This document shows positions 34,030 through 43,070 of a stretch of 62,409 bases of DNA, piece by piece. Position 1 is the stretch's first letter, and each line of letters starts with the position of its first letter. This DNA comes from Eshraghiella sp045124255. Lineage in GTDB: Bacteria > Bacillota > Clostridia > Lachnospirales > Lachnospiraceae. A program made the translations under genes and the position numbers. Location of the stretch: assembly GCA_045124255.1 (NCBI GenBank), contig JBGVLM010000070.1:1-62409 (forward strand). The letters run 5' to 3'. The notes under the pieces were generated by a model, which saw only the letters and a list, made by a program, of their open reading frames with translations, made no database searches and was not told the origin of the DNA.

Positions 34030-36450
34030 ATGAATAAAAGAAAATCCTATAAGGCATTAAGAAAAGATTTTTTTGCGGAGCTTAGTAAGACCTATAATAA
34101 ATTCCTTTCTCTTATGCTCATAGTGGCATTGGGAGTTGCATTTTACTCGGGAATACGTTCAACCGAGCCCGATATGGAGCTTTCGGCCGATAAAATTTTT
34201 GATGACAGCAATTATATGGATATTAAAATGCAGTCAGACACCGGAATTACGGAGGATATGCTTGAGGAGCTTGGCGGTATTAAAGGAATTAAGGATATAG
34301 AGGGCGCCTATACATATGATGCAATTGATGTAAGTCTTGAGGATACAGCAGTTGTAAGACTTATGTCATGCAGTGATTCAATTAATGTTCCCAATATTGC
34401 CGATGGCAGGGCGATGTTAAATGACCGTGAATGCATTGTTGATGTGCAGTACATGATTGACCGGGGATATGAAATCGGAGATACAATCACCATAGAATCA
34501 GGAACTGAGGTTAATGCTTCCTACGTTCTGGAAAATCCGGAATATGAGATAGTAGGTACATTTACGAGTCCGTTATACCTTAAGAATGACATGGGGAGCT
34601 GCAGCATTGGAAATGGTAAAATAAGCGGAGTGATTTATATTCGTGAAACCAATTTTATACTTCCGGTATATACGGAGTGCTATGCCACGGTTGACGGAGC
34701 GAAGGAACTGATGTGCTTTGATGAGGAATATGAGGAATTGGTTGAAGCAGTGGTGTCCGATATTGAGGATAGCTTTGACGGGCTCTACGTTCTTGACAGA
34801 GGTACACAGCAGCAGTATGTGGAATTTGAAATGGACAGTGAGCGTATCGGCAAAATAGGTGACATTGTTCCGCTTATTTTCTTTGCCGTAGCAGCACTTG
34901 TAAGTCTTACAACCATGGTTAGAATGGTCGAGGAGCAGAGAACACAGATTGGAACCCTGAAGGCTCTTGGCTATGGCAGCGTGACGATATCCATGAAGTA
35001 TATTATGTATGGTCTGCTTGCTACGGTTATGGGAAGTATTATCGGAGGACTTATCGGTGGAAAGGCTATTCCTCTTATAATTATCAATGCTTACAAAATT
35101 ATTTATCATAATCTGACAGTCATTGAAGTGCCTGTTAATTATTTTCATTTTTCAGTTGCATTCGGAATGGCATTTGTCTGTGTAATCGGCGCGACAATTG
35201 CTGCCTGCTATAAAACATTAAGCTCCAATGCGGCAGAATTAATGCGTCCTGCAGCACCGAAGAACGGTAAAAGAATTTTTTTGGAAAGAATGCCGTTTAT
35301 CTGGAAAAGAATGAGCTTTATCTGGAAATCCACGGTAAGAAATCTTATGCGTTATAAGAAAAAAATGCTTATGACGATATTTGGAATCAGCGGATGTACG
35401 GCACTGCTTGTTATCGGCTTTGGTATTAAGGATTCAATTAATGCCATTGTGGACAGGCAGTATGGAGAACTGCATACATATAATGAGGCACTTACGTTTG
35501 AGAGCGGACTCACACAGGAATTAAAGGACAAAACCTGTGACGACCTTCTTGCGATGGAAGAGGTTTTGGGTGTATTCGAAATGTATCAGGGCGGAGCAGC
35601 CTTTTGTACTGCTGAGGATAAGCTTGAGGGTTATGTGTATGTACACGAGAATACGGTTGAGTTTCGTGACTATGTTGTACTTAGGGATTATGAAACAGGT
35701 GCGACCATTCAGTTAAGGGACGGAGAAATTGTTATAACCTCCAAAATATCCAAGCTGCTTGGAGTGGAAAAGGGGGATGAGCTGGAGATTAAGCTGTCCT
35801 CAGGAGATAAGGCAACAGCAGTAATAGGTGCCGTTACCGAGAATTATGTTTTCCACTATGTATATATAAACAATGCAACCTATGAAGAGCTTTTTGGTGC
35901 GCCGGCAGATTCCACACAGGTGCTTGTTAATACCAAAGAGGCATATCAGAATGAGGATTTATCCGGTAAATTCCTTAAGGTTGACGGAATAAGCTCAACG
36001 AATTCGATTGATACGCTTCGAGGAACCTTTTCTGAAATGCTTAAGGGTCTGGATATCATCATTGTAGTAATTGTTGCGGCGGCAGGAGGTCTTGCATTTG
36101 TTGTATTGTATAATCTTAATACAATCAATATCAGCGAGAGAATACGTGAACTGGCAACACTTAAGGTACTGGGCTTCTATGATGCTGAAGTATCATCATA
36201 TGTGTTCAGGGAGAATATTATACTTACGGTAATCGGTATTTTATGCGGATATCTGCTTGGCAGCGTACTGCACAAATCAGTAATGAGTACCGTTGAACCG
36301 GATTCTATAATGTTCGGCAGGGAGGTATATGCACCGAGCTATTTATATGCAACCCTTATAACTTTGTTTTTTGCAGTAGTAATCAATTTCTCAATGCATT
36401 ACAAGCTTAAGAAAATTGATATGTCAACCTCAATGAAGAGTGTAGAATAA
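34030..36450 (+). CDS. FtsX/MacB-family ABC transporter permease
   Basis: 806 residues with duplicated FtsX halves. There is an N-terminal membrane segment (about 22-42), a first outside domain (about 45-270) and three segments including TLKALGYGSVTISMKYIMYG. A middle segment follows near 450, then a second outside domain with KISKLLGVEKGDELEIKLSSG and three C-terminal segments with ATLKVLGFYDAEVSSYVFREN. Likely exports a lipid-linked or peptide substrate; identity unknown. Co-transcribed with the ATPase. Confidence 0.9.
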   Translation: MNKRKSYKALRKDFFAELSKTYNKFLSLMLIVALGVAFYSGIRSTEPDMELSADKIFDDSNYMDIKMQSDTGITEDMLEELGGIKGIKDIEGAYTYDAIDVSLEDTAVVRLMSCSDSINVPNIADGRAMLNDRECIVDVQYMIDRGYEIGDTITIESGTEVNASYVLENPEYEIVGTFTSPLYLKNDMGSCSIGNGKISGVIYIRETNFILPVYTECYATVDGAKELMCFDEEYEELVEAVVSDIEDSFDGLYVLDRGTQQQYVEFEMDSERIGKIGDIVPLIFFAVAALVSLTTMVRMVEEQRTQIGTLKALGYGSVTISMKYIMYGLLATVMGSIIGGLIGGKAIPLIIINAYKIIYHNLTVIEVPVNYFHFSVAFGMAFVCVIGATIAACYKTLSSNAAELMRPAAPKNGKRIFLERMPFIWKRMSFIWKSTVRNLMRYKKKMLMTIFGISGCTALLVIGFGIKDSINAIVDRQYGELHTYNEALTFESGLTQELKDKTCDDLLAMEEVLGVFEMYQGGAAFCTAEDKLEGYVYVHENTVEFRDYVVLRDYETGATIQLRDGEIVITSKISKLLGVEKGDELEIKLSSGDKATAVIGAVTENYVFHYVYINNATYEELFGAPADSTQVLVNTKEAYQNEDLSGKFLKVDGISSTNSIDTLRGTFSEMLKGLDIIIVVIVAAAGGLAFVVLYNLNTINISERIRELATLKVLGFYDAEVSSYVFRENIILTVIGILCGYLLGSVLHKSVMSTVEPDSIMFGREVYAPSYLYATLITLFFAVVINFSMHYKLKKIDMSTSMKSVE

Positions 36451-36500
36451 TTAAGAAATCACAGGGGAGTCATTTTGATTCGTATTGTAGAGGGAGAGTT

Positions 36501-37820
36501 ATGGCAGAGAAGAGAAAAACATTAATTCAGCTGTTTATACCAATATGTCTTGAGACACTTTTTTATATGCTTGCAGGAATGGTGGATACCTTAATGCTGT
36601 CCTTTGTAAGCGACCAGGCAGTAGGAGCGGTAGGAACTGCCAATACATATATCGGAATGTTTATTGTTATGTTTTCGATTGTTACATCGGGAATGATGGC
36701 CGTAATGACGCAGAATATAGGTGCAGGACGTCCCGGAGTTGCATATCAGGCAAAACAGGTGGGAATAGCATTCAATACGGTTCTCGGTGTTATACTGTCC
36801 GTTGTTCTGTTTTGTTTCTCGGGCGGTATTCTTGAAGCTGTGGGAATTGCACCGCGGCTTAAGGAGGACGCTTCGGTCTATCTTGAAATTGTCGGCGGAT
36901 TCTGTTTTTTAAATGCACTTATACCTATTTTTTCGGGATATTTAAGGGCATTCGGACATACTAAACACTCGCTTATTGCTTCAGTAATCGGTAATGTCAT
37001 TAACTTCGGGCTTAATGCATTATTTCTTTTTGAATTTAATATGGGAGTTAAGGGTGTTGCGATTGCAACGGTTATATCCAAAATAGTCAATCTTGTGATT
37101 GTTGTGGTTATATCACAGCTGTTGGTTAAGGCGCATGAGGATGAACACAGACTTCCGACAAAGCAGATTTTTAAGCAGATACTGGTTATCGGACTTCCTT
37201 CCGCACTTGAAACAATAATTTATAATCTTGCAATGACAATTATAATCAGATTTCTTAATCAGATGGACGCAGAAGGTTTTAATGTTACGGCAAAATCATA
37301 TGCGTCACAGATTACGAACTTCTCACTGACTGCCGGAGCGGCACTGGCACAGGCGAATGCGATTATGACGGGCTGGCGGATTGGTGCGAAGGAATATGAC
37401 GCCTGCGACAGGGGAACGAAGAAGGCGGCAATAACCGGAATTGCCATTGCGGTGGTACTGGAAGGAATTTTTGCACTGTCCGCCGGACTGATTATGAAGC
37501 TGTTTTCAAGTGACCCTGAGATGGTGAAGACTGTGCAGATTTTATTAACAATCGATATAGTGCTTGAGATAGGCAGAATAAGTAATCTTGTGTATGGTAA
37601 TGCGTTGAAAACAAGCGGTGACGCAATTTTTCCGGTTGTTATTGCGACAATTTTCATGTATTTATGTGCGGTGGGCGGAACCTATCTGTTCGGAATAAAG
37701 CTCAATATGCTGGTTGTAGGTGCATATATCGGCCTTGCAATGGATGAATGTGTCAGGGCGGTTGCAATGTTTCTGCGTTGGAAGAGCGGCAAATGGAGAC
37801 AGAAGGGTTTTGTTAAGTAA
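36501..37820 (+). CDS. MATE-family efflux transporter
   Basis: 439 residues, twelve membrane segments. The N-terminal half has LFIPICLETLFYMLAGMVDTLMLSFVSDQAVGAVG (near 10-45), and the second half repeats the pattern (LVIGLPSALETIIYNLAMTIIIRFL). These transporters expel cationic or toxic compounds using Na+ or H+. It follows the ABC genes by 50 bp and may share their transcript. Ribosome site AGGGAGAG. Confidence 0.9.
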   Translation: MAEKRKTLIQLFIPICLETLFYMLAGMVDTLMLSFVSDQAVGAVGTANTYIGMFIVMFSIVTSGMMAVMTQNIGAGRPGVAYQAKQVGIAFNTVLGVILSVVLFCFSGGILEAVGIAPRLKEDASVYLEIVGGFCFLNALIPIFSGYLRAFGHTKHSLIASVIGNVINFGLNALFLFEFNMGVKGVAIATVISKIVNLVIVVVISQLLVKAHEDEHRLPTKQIFKQILVIGLPSALETIIYNLAMTIIIRFLNQMDAEGFNVTAKSYASQITNFSLTAGAALAQANAIMTGWRIGAKEYDACDRGTKKAAITGIAIAVVLEGIFALSAGLIMKLFSSDPEMVKTVQILLTIDIVLEIGRISNLVYGNALKTSGDAIFPVVIATIFMYLCAVGGTYLFGIKLNMLVVGAYIGLAMDECVRAVAMFLRWKSGKWRQKGFVK

Positions 37821-37848
37821 AATTTAAATCAAGCGGTTGTAAAATCAT

Positions 37849-37883
37849 TCTTAGCTGAATCTTAACCATTGTGATGTTAGAAT
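37849..37883 (+). promoter_or_regulatory. Promoter with a Pho-box-like repeat
   Basis: TCTTAGC (37849-37855) and TCTTAAC (37860-37866) are direct repeats with an 11-bp period. They end 11 bp before an extended -10 (TGTTAGAAT; TAGAAT at 37878-37883), so they overlap the -35 position. PhoP boxes in Bacillota are TTAACA-like repeats at 11-bp spacing. Phosphate control of the downstream Na/Pi symporter would make sense. Confidence 0.45.
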
Positions 37884-37890
37884 TGTGGAG

Positions 37891-37930
37891 AATGACCTGA
37901 TTGCGGCATATATTTGTGGAGAAGGTCATT
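37891..37930 (+). other. Hairpin in the Na/Pi symporter leader
   Basis: AATGACCT (37891-37898) pairs with AGGTCATT (37923-37930). TTGTGGAGAA is also directly repeated (37883-37892 and 37914-37923). Purpose unknown. Confidence 0.4.
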
Positions 37931-37958
37931 ACAATTTTGACAGACGAAAGGATTTAGT

Positions 37959-39713
37959 ATGAGTGTTTTTGATGTATTGACACTAATTGGAGGATTGTGT
38001 TTATTCCTGTTTGGAATGAACGTTATGGGTAATGCGCTGGAGAGAAGTGCAGGCGGTAAATTAGAGCTTCTGTTGGGTAAGCTTACAACTAATAAAATGG
38101 CAGGTTTCTTCACGGGACTTGGAGTGACCTCGGTTATTCAGAGTTCGTCGGCTACAACGGTAATGGTTGTAGGCTTCGTTAACTCGGGACTTATGACATT
38201 GCGTCAGGCTATTAATGTAATCATGGGTGCGAATGTAGGTACTACCGTTACTGCGTGGATTCTCAGTCTCGGAGGAATTGACAGCAGCAATATGTTTGTT
38301 CAGTTGTTAAAGCCTACCTCATTTACACCGATTCTTGCTTTAATCGGTATTATTCTCTATATGTTCAGCAAGAAAAATAAGCATAAGGATACGGGAACAA
38401 TTCTTCTTGGATTTGCGGTGCTTATGTTCGGTATGGACACGATGACGGGAGCTGTTGAGGGACTTAAGGATGTTCCGGCATTCCAGCAGCTGTTTGTGCT
38501 GTTTAAGAATCCGATTCTCGGAGTGCTTGCAGGAGCAATTCTTACTGCTATTATCCAGTCAAGTTCGGCTTCAGTAGGTATTCTTCAGGCACTTGCGGCT
38601 ACAGGGCAGGTATCCTATGGTGCGGCTATTCCGATTATTATGGGTCAGAATATCGGAACCTGTATTACAGCGATTATGTCCTCATTCGGAACCAACAGAA
38701 ATGCAAAAAGAGCGGCACTTGTACATTTATCATTTAACGTAATAGGAACTATTGTATGGCTGAGTGCATTCTGTATTGTTGACGCTGTTGTGGCACCGGC
38801 GCTTTTTGATGAGGCGGCGACACTTTCCGGAATCGCAGTTGCACATTCGACATTTAATATTTTGTGTACGGCATTGCTTCTTCCAATGTCATCACTGCTT
38901 GAGAAACTGGCATATAAGCTTGTGCCTGAAAGTAAGCAGCCTGATGAGATTGCAGAGCTTGATGAAAGACTTCTCGCAACTCCGTCAGTTGCATTGGAAC
39001 GCTGCAATGACCTTGCGGCAGATATGGCGGCAAGTGCAGTAATTGCATTGCAGGATGGTATGAAATGCCTTTTTGAATATACACCTGAGCTTGCGAAGGC
39101 GGTTAAGGCTAATGAGGACAAAACAGACCATTATGAGGATATAATGAGTACATACCTGGTAAAACTGAGCGCAAATCAGTTAAGTGACAGGGACAGCCGT
39201 GAATCTGCAAAGCTTCTTAAGATAATAGGAGACTTGGAAAGAATTGCTGACCATGCCGTTAATCTGGTTGATTCAGCAGAGGAGCTTAGAAATAAGAAGC
39301 TTGAGCTTTCAGAGGCAGCTTCTAATGAACTTAATCAGCTTGCGTCTGCCATTAATGAAATTCTTAAGCTTGCATATAATTCTTTTGTCGATAACGATTT
39401 AAATGCTGCGGCAACAGTTGAACCGTTAGAAGAGGTTATTGACATAATGAAGGAGCAGATGAGGAGTGCACATATTCAGAGATTACAGCAGGGTAACTGC
39501 AGTATAGAAACCGGCTTTGTATGGTCGGATATTCTTACTAATCTGGAGCGTACTTCAGACCACTGCTCAAATATAGCAGGATGCGTACTTGATGTAGAGC
39601 AGCATAATATGAATATACATGAATCTTTAAGAATTATGAAAAAAGAAAGTCCGTATTATAAGGAGCAGTATGAGCAGTACGCAGCAAAATATCTGAAGCA
39701 GGACAATTTTTAA
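37959..39713 (+). CDS. Na+/phosphate cotransporter with PhoU-like C terminus
   Basis: 584 residues. The membrane part (about 1-310) carries the inverted family repeat twice: IQSSSATTVMVVGFVNSG (near 60) and IQSSSASVGILQALAATG (near 195). The C-terminal part (about 350-575) is a PhoU-like helical bundle (IGDLERIADHAVNLVDSAEE, LERTSDHCSNIAGCV), which probably senses or gates phosphate. Ribosome site GAAAGGA. A Pho-box-like repeat in its promoter supports induction under phosphate limitation. Confidence 0.93.
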   Translation: MSVFDVLTLIGGLCLFLFGMNVMGNALERSAGGKLELLLGKLTTNKMAGFFTGLGVTSVIQSSSATTVMVVGFVNSGLMTLRQAINVIMGANVGTTVTAWILSLGGIDSSNMFVQLLKPTSFTPILALIGIILYMFSKKNKHKDTGTILLGFAVLMFGMDTMTGAVEGLKDVPAFQQLFVLFKNPILGVLAGAILTAIIQSSSASVGILQALAATGQVSYGAAIPIIMGQNIGTCITAIMSSFGTNRNAKRAALVHLSFNVIGTIVWLSAFCIVDAVVAPALFDEAATLSGIAVAHSTFNILCTALLLPMSSLLEKLAYKLVPESKQPDEIAELDERLLATPSVALERCNDLAADMAASAVIALQDGMKCLFEYTPELAKAVKANEDKTDHYEDIMSTYLVKLSANQLSDRDSRESAKLLKIIGDLERIADHAVNLVDSAEELRNKKLELSEAASNELNQLASAINEILKLAYNSFVDNDLNAAATVEPLEEVIDIMKEQMRSAHIQRLQQGNCSIETGFVWSDILTNLERTSDHCSNIAGCVLDVEQHNMNIHESLRIMKKESPYYKEQYEQYAAKYLKQDNF

Positions 39714-39737
39714 AATTATATGATAAAGTAATAGAAA

Positions 39738-39768
39738 AAACGCAGCACCATTATTGAGTGCTGCGTTT
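39738..39768. terminator. Bidirectional terminator between Na/Pi symporter and amt
   Basis: AAACGCAGCAC (39738-39748) pairs with GTGCTGCGTTT (39758-39768). On the minus strand a TTTTTT run follows, so it mainly ends the amt transcript. Confidence 0.85.
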
Positions 39769-39803
39769 CCATATATTGAGAAAATTTTAAGAGGGGAGCG
39801 TAA

Positions 39804-41528
39804 TTATTCAACGGTGTCCTGCAGGGCTGCATAGCCTTCTTCACCGGTACGAACCTTAACAACATTTTCAATGTCATATACGAATAATTTTCCGTCACCG
39901 ATTTTTCCTGTGTAAAGTACCTTCCTTGCAGTTTCAATAACTGTTTCTACAGGTACCTTGCTGACAACGATTTCTACCTTAACCTTAGGTAAAAGGTTCA
40001 TATCAATCGCAGCACCACGGTAATAGTTCATTGCACCCTTCTGTGTGCCACATCCGAGTACATTTGTAACGGTAATACCGGTAACGCCGATTTCGTTAAG
40101 TGCAGTCATAAGTTCGCTTAATTTATTCTGTCTTGTTATAATTGAAATCTTAGTAAGCTTGGCAGAGGAAACAACATCTCCCGAAACCTTTTCAGCAGGA
40201 GCCTGCTCAGCACTTGCTGCAACTATATTATTTGGAAGTGTAATCTCAGGAGTACCTGCTGTGCTGTCAAATGTTAAGAAGTCAGCGTAGCTGCTTGTAA
40301 TACCATGTTCTCTGATATCAAGTCCTGCGATTTCCTCATCTGCCGTAACTCTTAAGCCGATTGTATGCTTCATTATCTGGAATACAATTGTCATTGTAAC
40401 TGCAACCCATGCGATAACGGCTACAGCACCAAGTGCCTGAGTTCCGAGTAATTTGGCACCGCCGCCGAGGAAGAGTCCGAGAGCTCCGTTTGTTCCGACA
40501 CCGTCTGAGAAAAGACCAACACAGATTGTACCTGTGAGACCGCAGAGACCGTGAACGCCGATAGCACCTACAGGGTCATCAATTTTAAGTACCTTATCAA
40601 TAAATTCGATACCGAATACAACTACAAAGCCTGCAATAATACCGATAATTGCTGAAGAAGCAGGGCTGACTGTATCACAGCCGGCTGTAATTGCTACAAG
40701 TCCTGCAAGAGTACCGTTAAGTGTCATTGAAACATCAGGCTTCTTATACTTAATCCATGTAATAAGAAGTACGGTACAGGTTGAAACTGCTGCTGCAAGG
40801 TTTGTGGTTACGAAAATCTTGCCTGCTGCAATGATTGATTCACCTTCCATTGAAACGGTTGAAGCACCGTTGAAACCAAACCAGCAGAACCAGAGAATGA
40901 AAACACCAAGTGCGCCGAGTGTTAAGCTGTGACCCGGAATAGCCTTTGGCTTTCCGTTTTTGTCATATTTACCAATTCGTGGTCCAAGTATTTTAGCTCC
41001 TATAAGTGCGGCAACACCACCTACCATATGTACTGCGGTAGAACCTGCGAAATCATGGAAGCCAAGGTCTGAAAGCCAGCCGCCGCCCCAAATCCAGTGA
41101 CCTGAAACAGGGTAGATAACAAGGCTGATAATTAAGCTGTAAATACAGTAAGAAGAGAATTTTGTTCTCTCAGCCATAGCACCTGAAACGATTGTTGCTG
41201 CTGTTGCACAGAATACTGTCTGGAAAATTAAGTATGCCCAGAACGGAACTCCGTCAGGAAGCATTGCAGTTCCGTAGTTTGCTTCGGAAGCAATTCCCTT
41301 AAGACTTCCGATAAAGTCTCCTGAGCCTCCGAACATAAGACCAAAGCCTACTATCCAGAATACAGGTGTACCGATACAGAAATCCATCAGGTTCTTCATA
41401 ATGATATTACCGGCGTTTTTGGCTCTTGTGAAACCGGTTTCAACCATTGCGAAGCCTGCCTGCATGAAGAATACCAGAGCGGTACCGACGAGTACCCAGA
41501 TTGTGTTTACTGCTGAAAATTCATTCAT
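39804..41528 (-). CDS. amtB: Ammonium channel fused to a PII signalling domain
   Basis: The start is ATG 41528 with TAGGAG before it; the in-frame codons upstream to 41627 lie in a terminator leader and are not coding. 574 residues: an Amt channel (about 1-430, with MQAGFAMVETGFTRAKNAGNI and FAGSTAVHMVGG), a linker, then a complete PII/GlnK domain (459-574) with YRGA...LPKVKVEI and TGKIGDGKLFVYDI, the ATP-binding B loop. At the place of the uridylylated tyrosine of enterobacterial PII (RGAEY) it has RGAAI (I508), so covalent control is unlikely and direct 2-oxoglutarate/nucleotide control is expected. Covalent tethering replaces the usual separate GlnK. Behind an ANTAR-type terminator leader. 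Confidence 0.93.
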   Translation of the reverse strand: MNEFSAVNTIWVLVGTALVFFMQAGFAMVETGFTRAKNAGNIIMKNLMDFCIGTPVFWIVGFGLMFGGSGDFIGSLKGIASEANYGTAMLPDGVPFWAYLIFQTVFCATAATIVSGAMAERTKFSSYCIYSLIISLVIYPVSGHWIWGGGWLSDLGFHDFAGSTAVHMVGGVAALIGAKILGPRIGKYDKNGKPKAIPGHSLTLGALGVFILWFCWFGFNGASTVSMEGESIIAAGKIFVTTNLAAAVSTCTVLLITWIKYKKPDVSMTLNGTLAGLVAITAGCDTVSPASSAIIGIIAGFVVVFGIEFIDKVLKIDDPVGAIGVHGLCGLTGTICVGLFSDGVGTNGALGLFLGGGAKLLGTQALGAVAVIAWVAVTMTIVFQIMKHTIGLRVTADEEIAGLDIREHGITSSYADFLTFDSTAGTPEITLPNNIVAASAEQAPAEKVSGDVVSSAKLTKISIITRQNKLSELMTALNEIGVTGITVTNVLGCGTQKGAMNYYRGAAIDMNLLPKVKVEIVVSKVPVETVIETARKVLYTGKIGDGKLFVYDIENVVKVRTGEEGYAALQDTVE

Positions 41529-41589
41529 ATTTATCACTCCTATCTTTTTATATGATTCAGCCTTCACGGCAGCCGTGCCGGCTAAAATG

Positions 41590-41636
41590 AAAAATGCGCC
41601 CCAATACACGAAGTAGTTGGAGCGCACCTTTGCGCT
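41590..41636 (-). promoter_or_regulatory. Antitermination leader of amtB (A..G hexaloop plus terminator)
   Basis: On the minus strand, hairpin AGCGC-[AAAGGT]-GCGCT (41636-41621) has a six-base loop with A1 and G4. Its loop and 3' arm overlap the 5' arm of an intrinsic terminator: a 12-bp stem (plus-strand arms 41617-41628 and 41593-41604, with three G-U pairs) followed by ATTTTTC. The two structures exclude each other, as expected for ANTAR-controlled antitermination. Confidence 0.75.
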
Positions 41637-41646
41637 AAATAAATTC

Positions 41647-41676
41647 TATATATTTATAAAGGATAATTATTATCAA
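41647..41676 (-). promoter_or_regulatory. amtB promoter inside the end of purF
   Basis: On the minus strand TTGATA (41676-41671) and TATATA (41652-41647) are 18 bp apart. The start point would be near 41640, placing the hexaloop hairpin at the very 5' end of the RNA. Confidence 0.55.
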
Positions 41677-43042
41677 AGCATGCCTTGCATATTGGAAGTT
41701 CACCCGTCATTTCCGATAAAGCTTCTATTTTCATATAATCAAGTGAGTCAGCTTTGATTCGTCTGCAAATCTCTTCTGTTGAATTGGAAGAGGCTATCAA
41801 CTGTTCATTGCTTGGAACGTCGGTTCCGTAATAGCACGGATACAGAAACGGAGGAGAACATATTCTTACATGAACCTCCTTTGCACCGGCTTCCTTAAGC
41901 ATTTTAATCAGATTCGCAATGGTTGTGCCTCTTACGATTGAGTCATCAATGAGGACGATTTTTTTATTCCTGACCACGCTTTCGATTACACTTAGTTTAA
42001 TATGAACTGCTGATTCGCGTTCCTCCTTAGTGGGCTTTATAAAGGTTCTGCCCACATAGCTGTTTTTATGAAAAGCCAACCTAAACGGAATTCCTGAATA
42101 TTGTGAGTAACCCATTGCTGCGGCAATTCCTGAATCCGGAACACCTGTTACAAAATCAGCGTCAACCGGGTTTGTCCTTGCGAGAGCCATACCGCCTCTG
42201 ATTCTTGCGTCATATACTGATATTCCGTCTATTTTGGAATCCAGTCTTGCAAAATAAATATACTCGAAAATGCAGTGTGCATGCTCTTTTTGGCAAAGAC
42301 TTGTGTCCGAGCTTATACCTTCGGGAGTTATTACAACCATTTCACCGGGAAGGATATCTCTTATAAATTCAGCGTCAATAGCTTTAATTGCACAGCTTTC
42401 TGAAGCAAGAATATAATTGTTGCCGTATTTTCCGAGACAGAGAGGTTTAAGACCATGTGGGTCCCTTAATCCTATAAGCTTTCTCGGACTCATAATTACA
42501 AGAGCATAACCGCCTTTAAGTTTAGCTGCTGTTTTAAGAACGGCCTCTTCAACTGTTTCGGTGCTTAGTCTTTCTTTGGCAATGTTATAAGCGATTACCT
42601 CGGAATCGGTAGTAGTCTGAAAAATTGCTCCTGACTCCTGTAAGGTCTGTCTAAGCTCCTCGGTGTTAGTGAGATTACCGTTATGTGCGAGAGCAAGAGT
42701 GCCCTTTATATAATTTAATACAAGGGGCTGTGCATTCCTTGCCGTACTGGCACCCGTTGTTGAATAACGGACATGACCGATTCCTAAATTACCCTGAAGG
42801 GAATTTAATTTCTCACTGTTAAAAATCTCATTTACAAGTCCCATGTCCTTATGCCAGTTAATATTTCCAATCGGTCCTGCCGTGTTACATACGGCAATTC
42901 CTGCGGACTCCTGCCCCCGATGCTGCAGGGAGCATAAGCCGTAGTATATGGAAGAGGCAACGGGAGTATTGTCAGTATTATAAATCCCGAAAACACCACA
43001 TTCTTCATGCAATTTGTCACTTAAAGGATATTCAAAATTCAT
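41654..43042 (-). CDS. purF: Amidophosphoribosyltransferase
   Basis: 462 residues; transfers glutamine amide nitrogen to PRPP, the first committed step of purine synthesis. C15 in EECGVFGIY is the N-terminal nucleophile after removal of a short propeptide. The PRPP loop is VLIDDSIVRGTT. Cysteines in YPCYYGTD and ICKACF match the Bacillus-type [4Fe-4S] maturation cluster, so this is the oxygen-sensitive class. It lies 28 bp after the GSIII gene and before amtB, an odd place for a purine gene but logical for a glutamine consumer. Confidence 0.96.
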   Translation of the reverse strand: MNFEYPLSDKLHEECGVFGIYNTDNTPVASSIYYGLCSLQHRGQESAGIAVCNTAGPIGNINWHKDMGLVNEIFNSEKLNSLQGNLGIGHVRYSTTGASTARNAQPLVLNYIKGTLALAHNGNLTNTEELRQTLQESGAIFQTTTDSEVIAYNIAKERLSTETVEEAVLKTAAKLKGGYALVIMSPRKLIGLRDPHGLKPLCLGKYGNNYILASESCAIKAIDAEFIRDILPGEMVVITPEGISSDTSLCQKEHAHCIFEYIYFARLDSKIDGISVYDARIRGGMALARTNPVDADFVTGVPDSGIAAAMGYSQYSGIPFRLAFHKNSYVGRTFIKPTKEERESAVHIKLSVIESVVRNKKIVLIDDSIVRGTTIANLIKMLKEAGAKEVHVRICSPPFLYPCYYGTDVPSNEQLIASSNSTEEICRRIKADSLDYMKIEALSEMTGELPICKACFDNNYPL

Positions 43043-43070
43043 TGTTGTCTCCGTTTTGTATTTTTATGCT

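Noticed and set aside
39738..39768. Hairpin before the end of amtB considered as another hexaloop leader
   Set aside because: Its loop has nine bases and it sits between two convergent stop codons, so it is a plain bidirectional terminator.
41529..41627. N-terminal extension of the ammonium channel
   Set aside because: These codons fall in the antitermination hairpins; ATG 41528 has a good ribosome site and starts the normal Amt N terminus.
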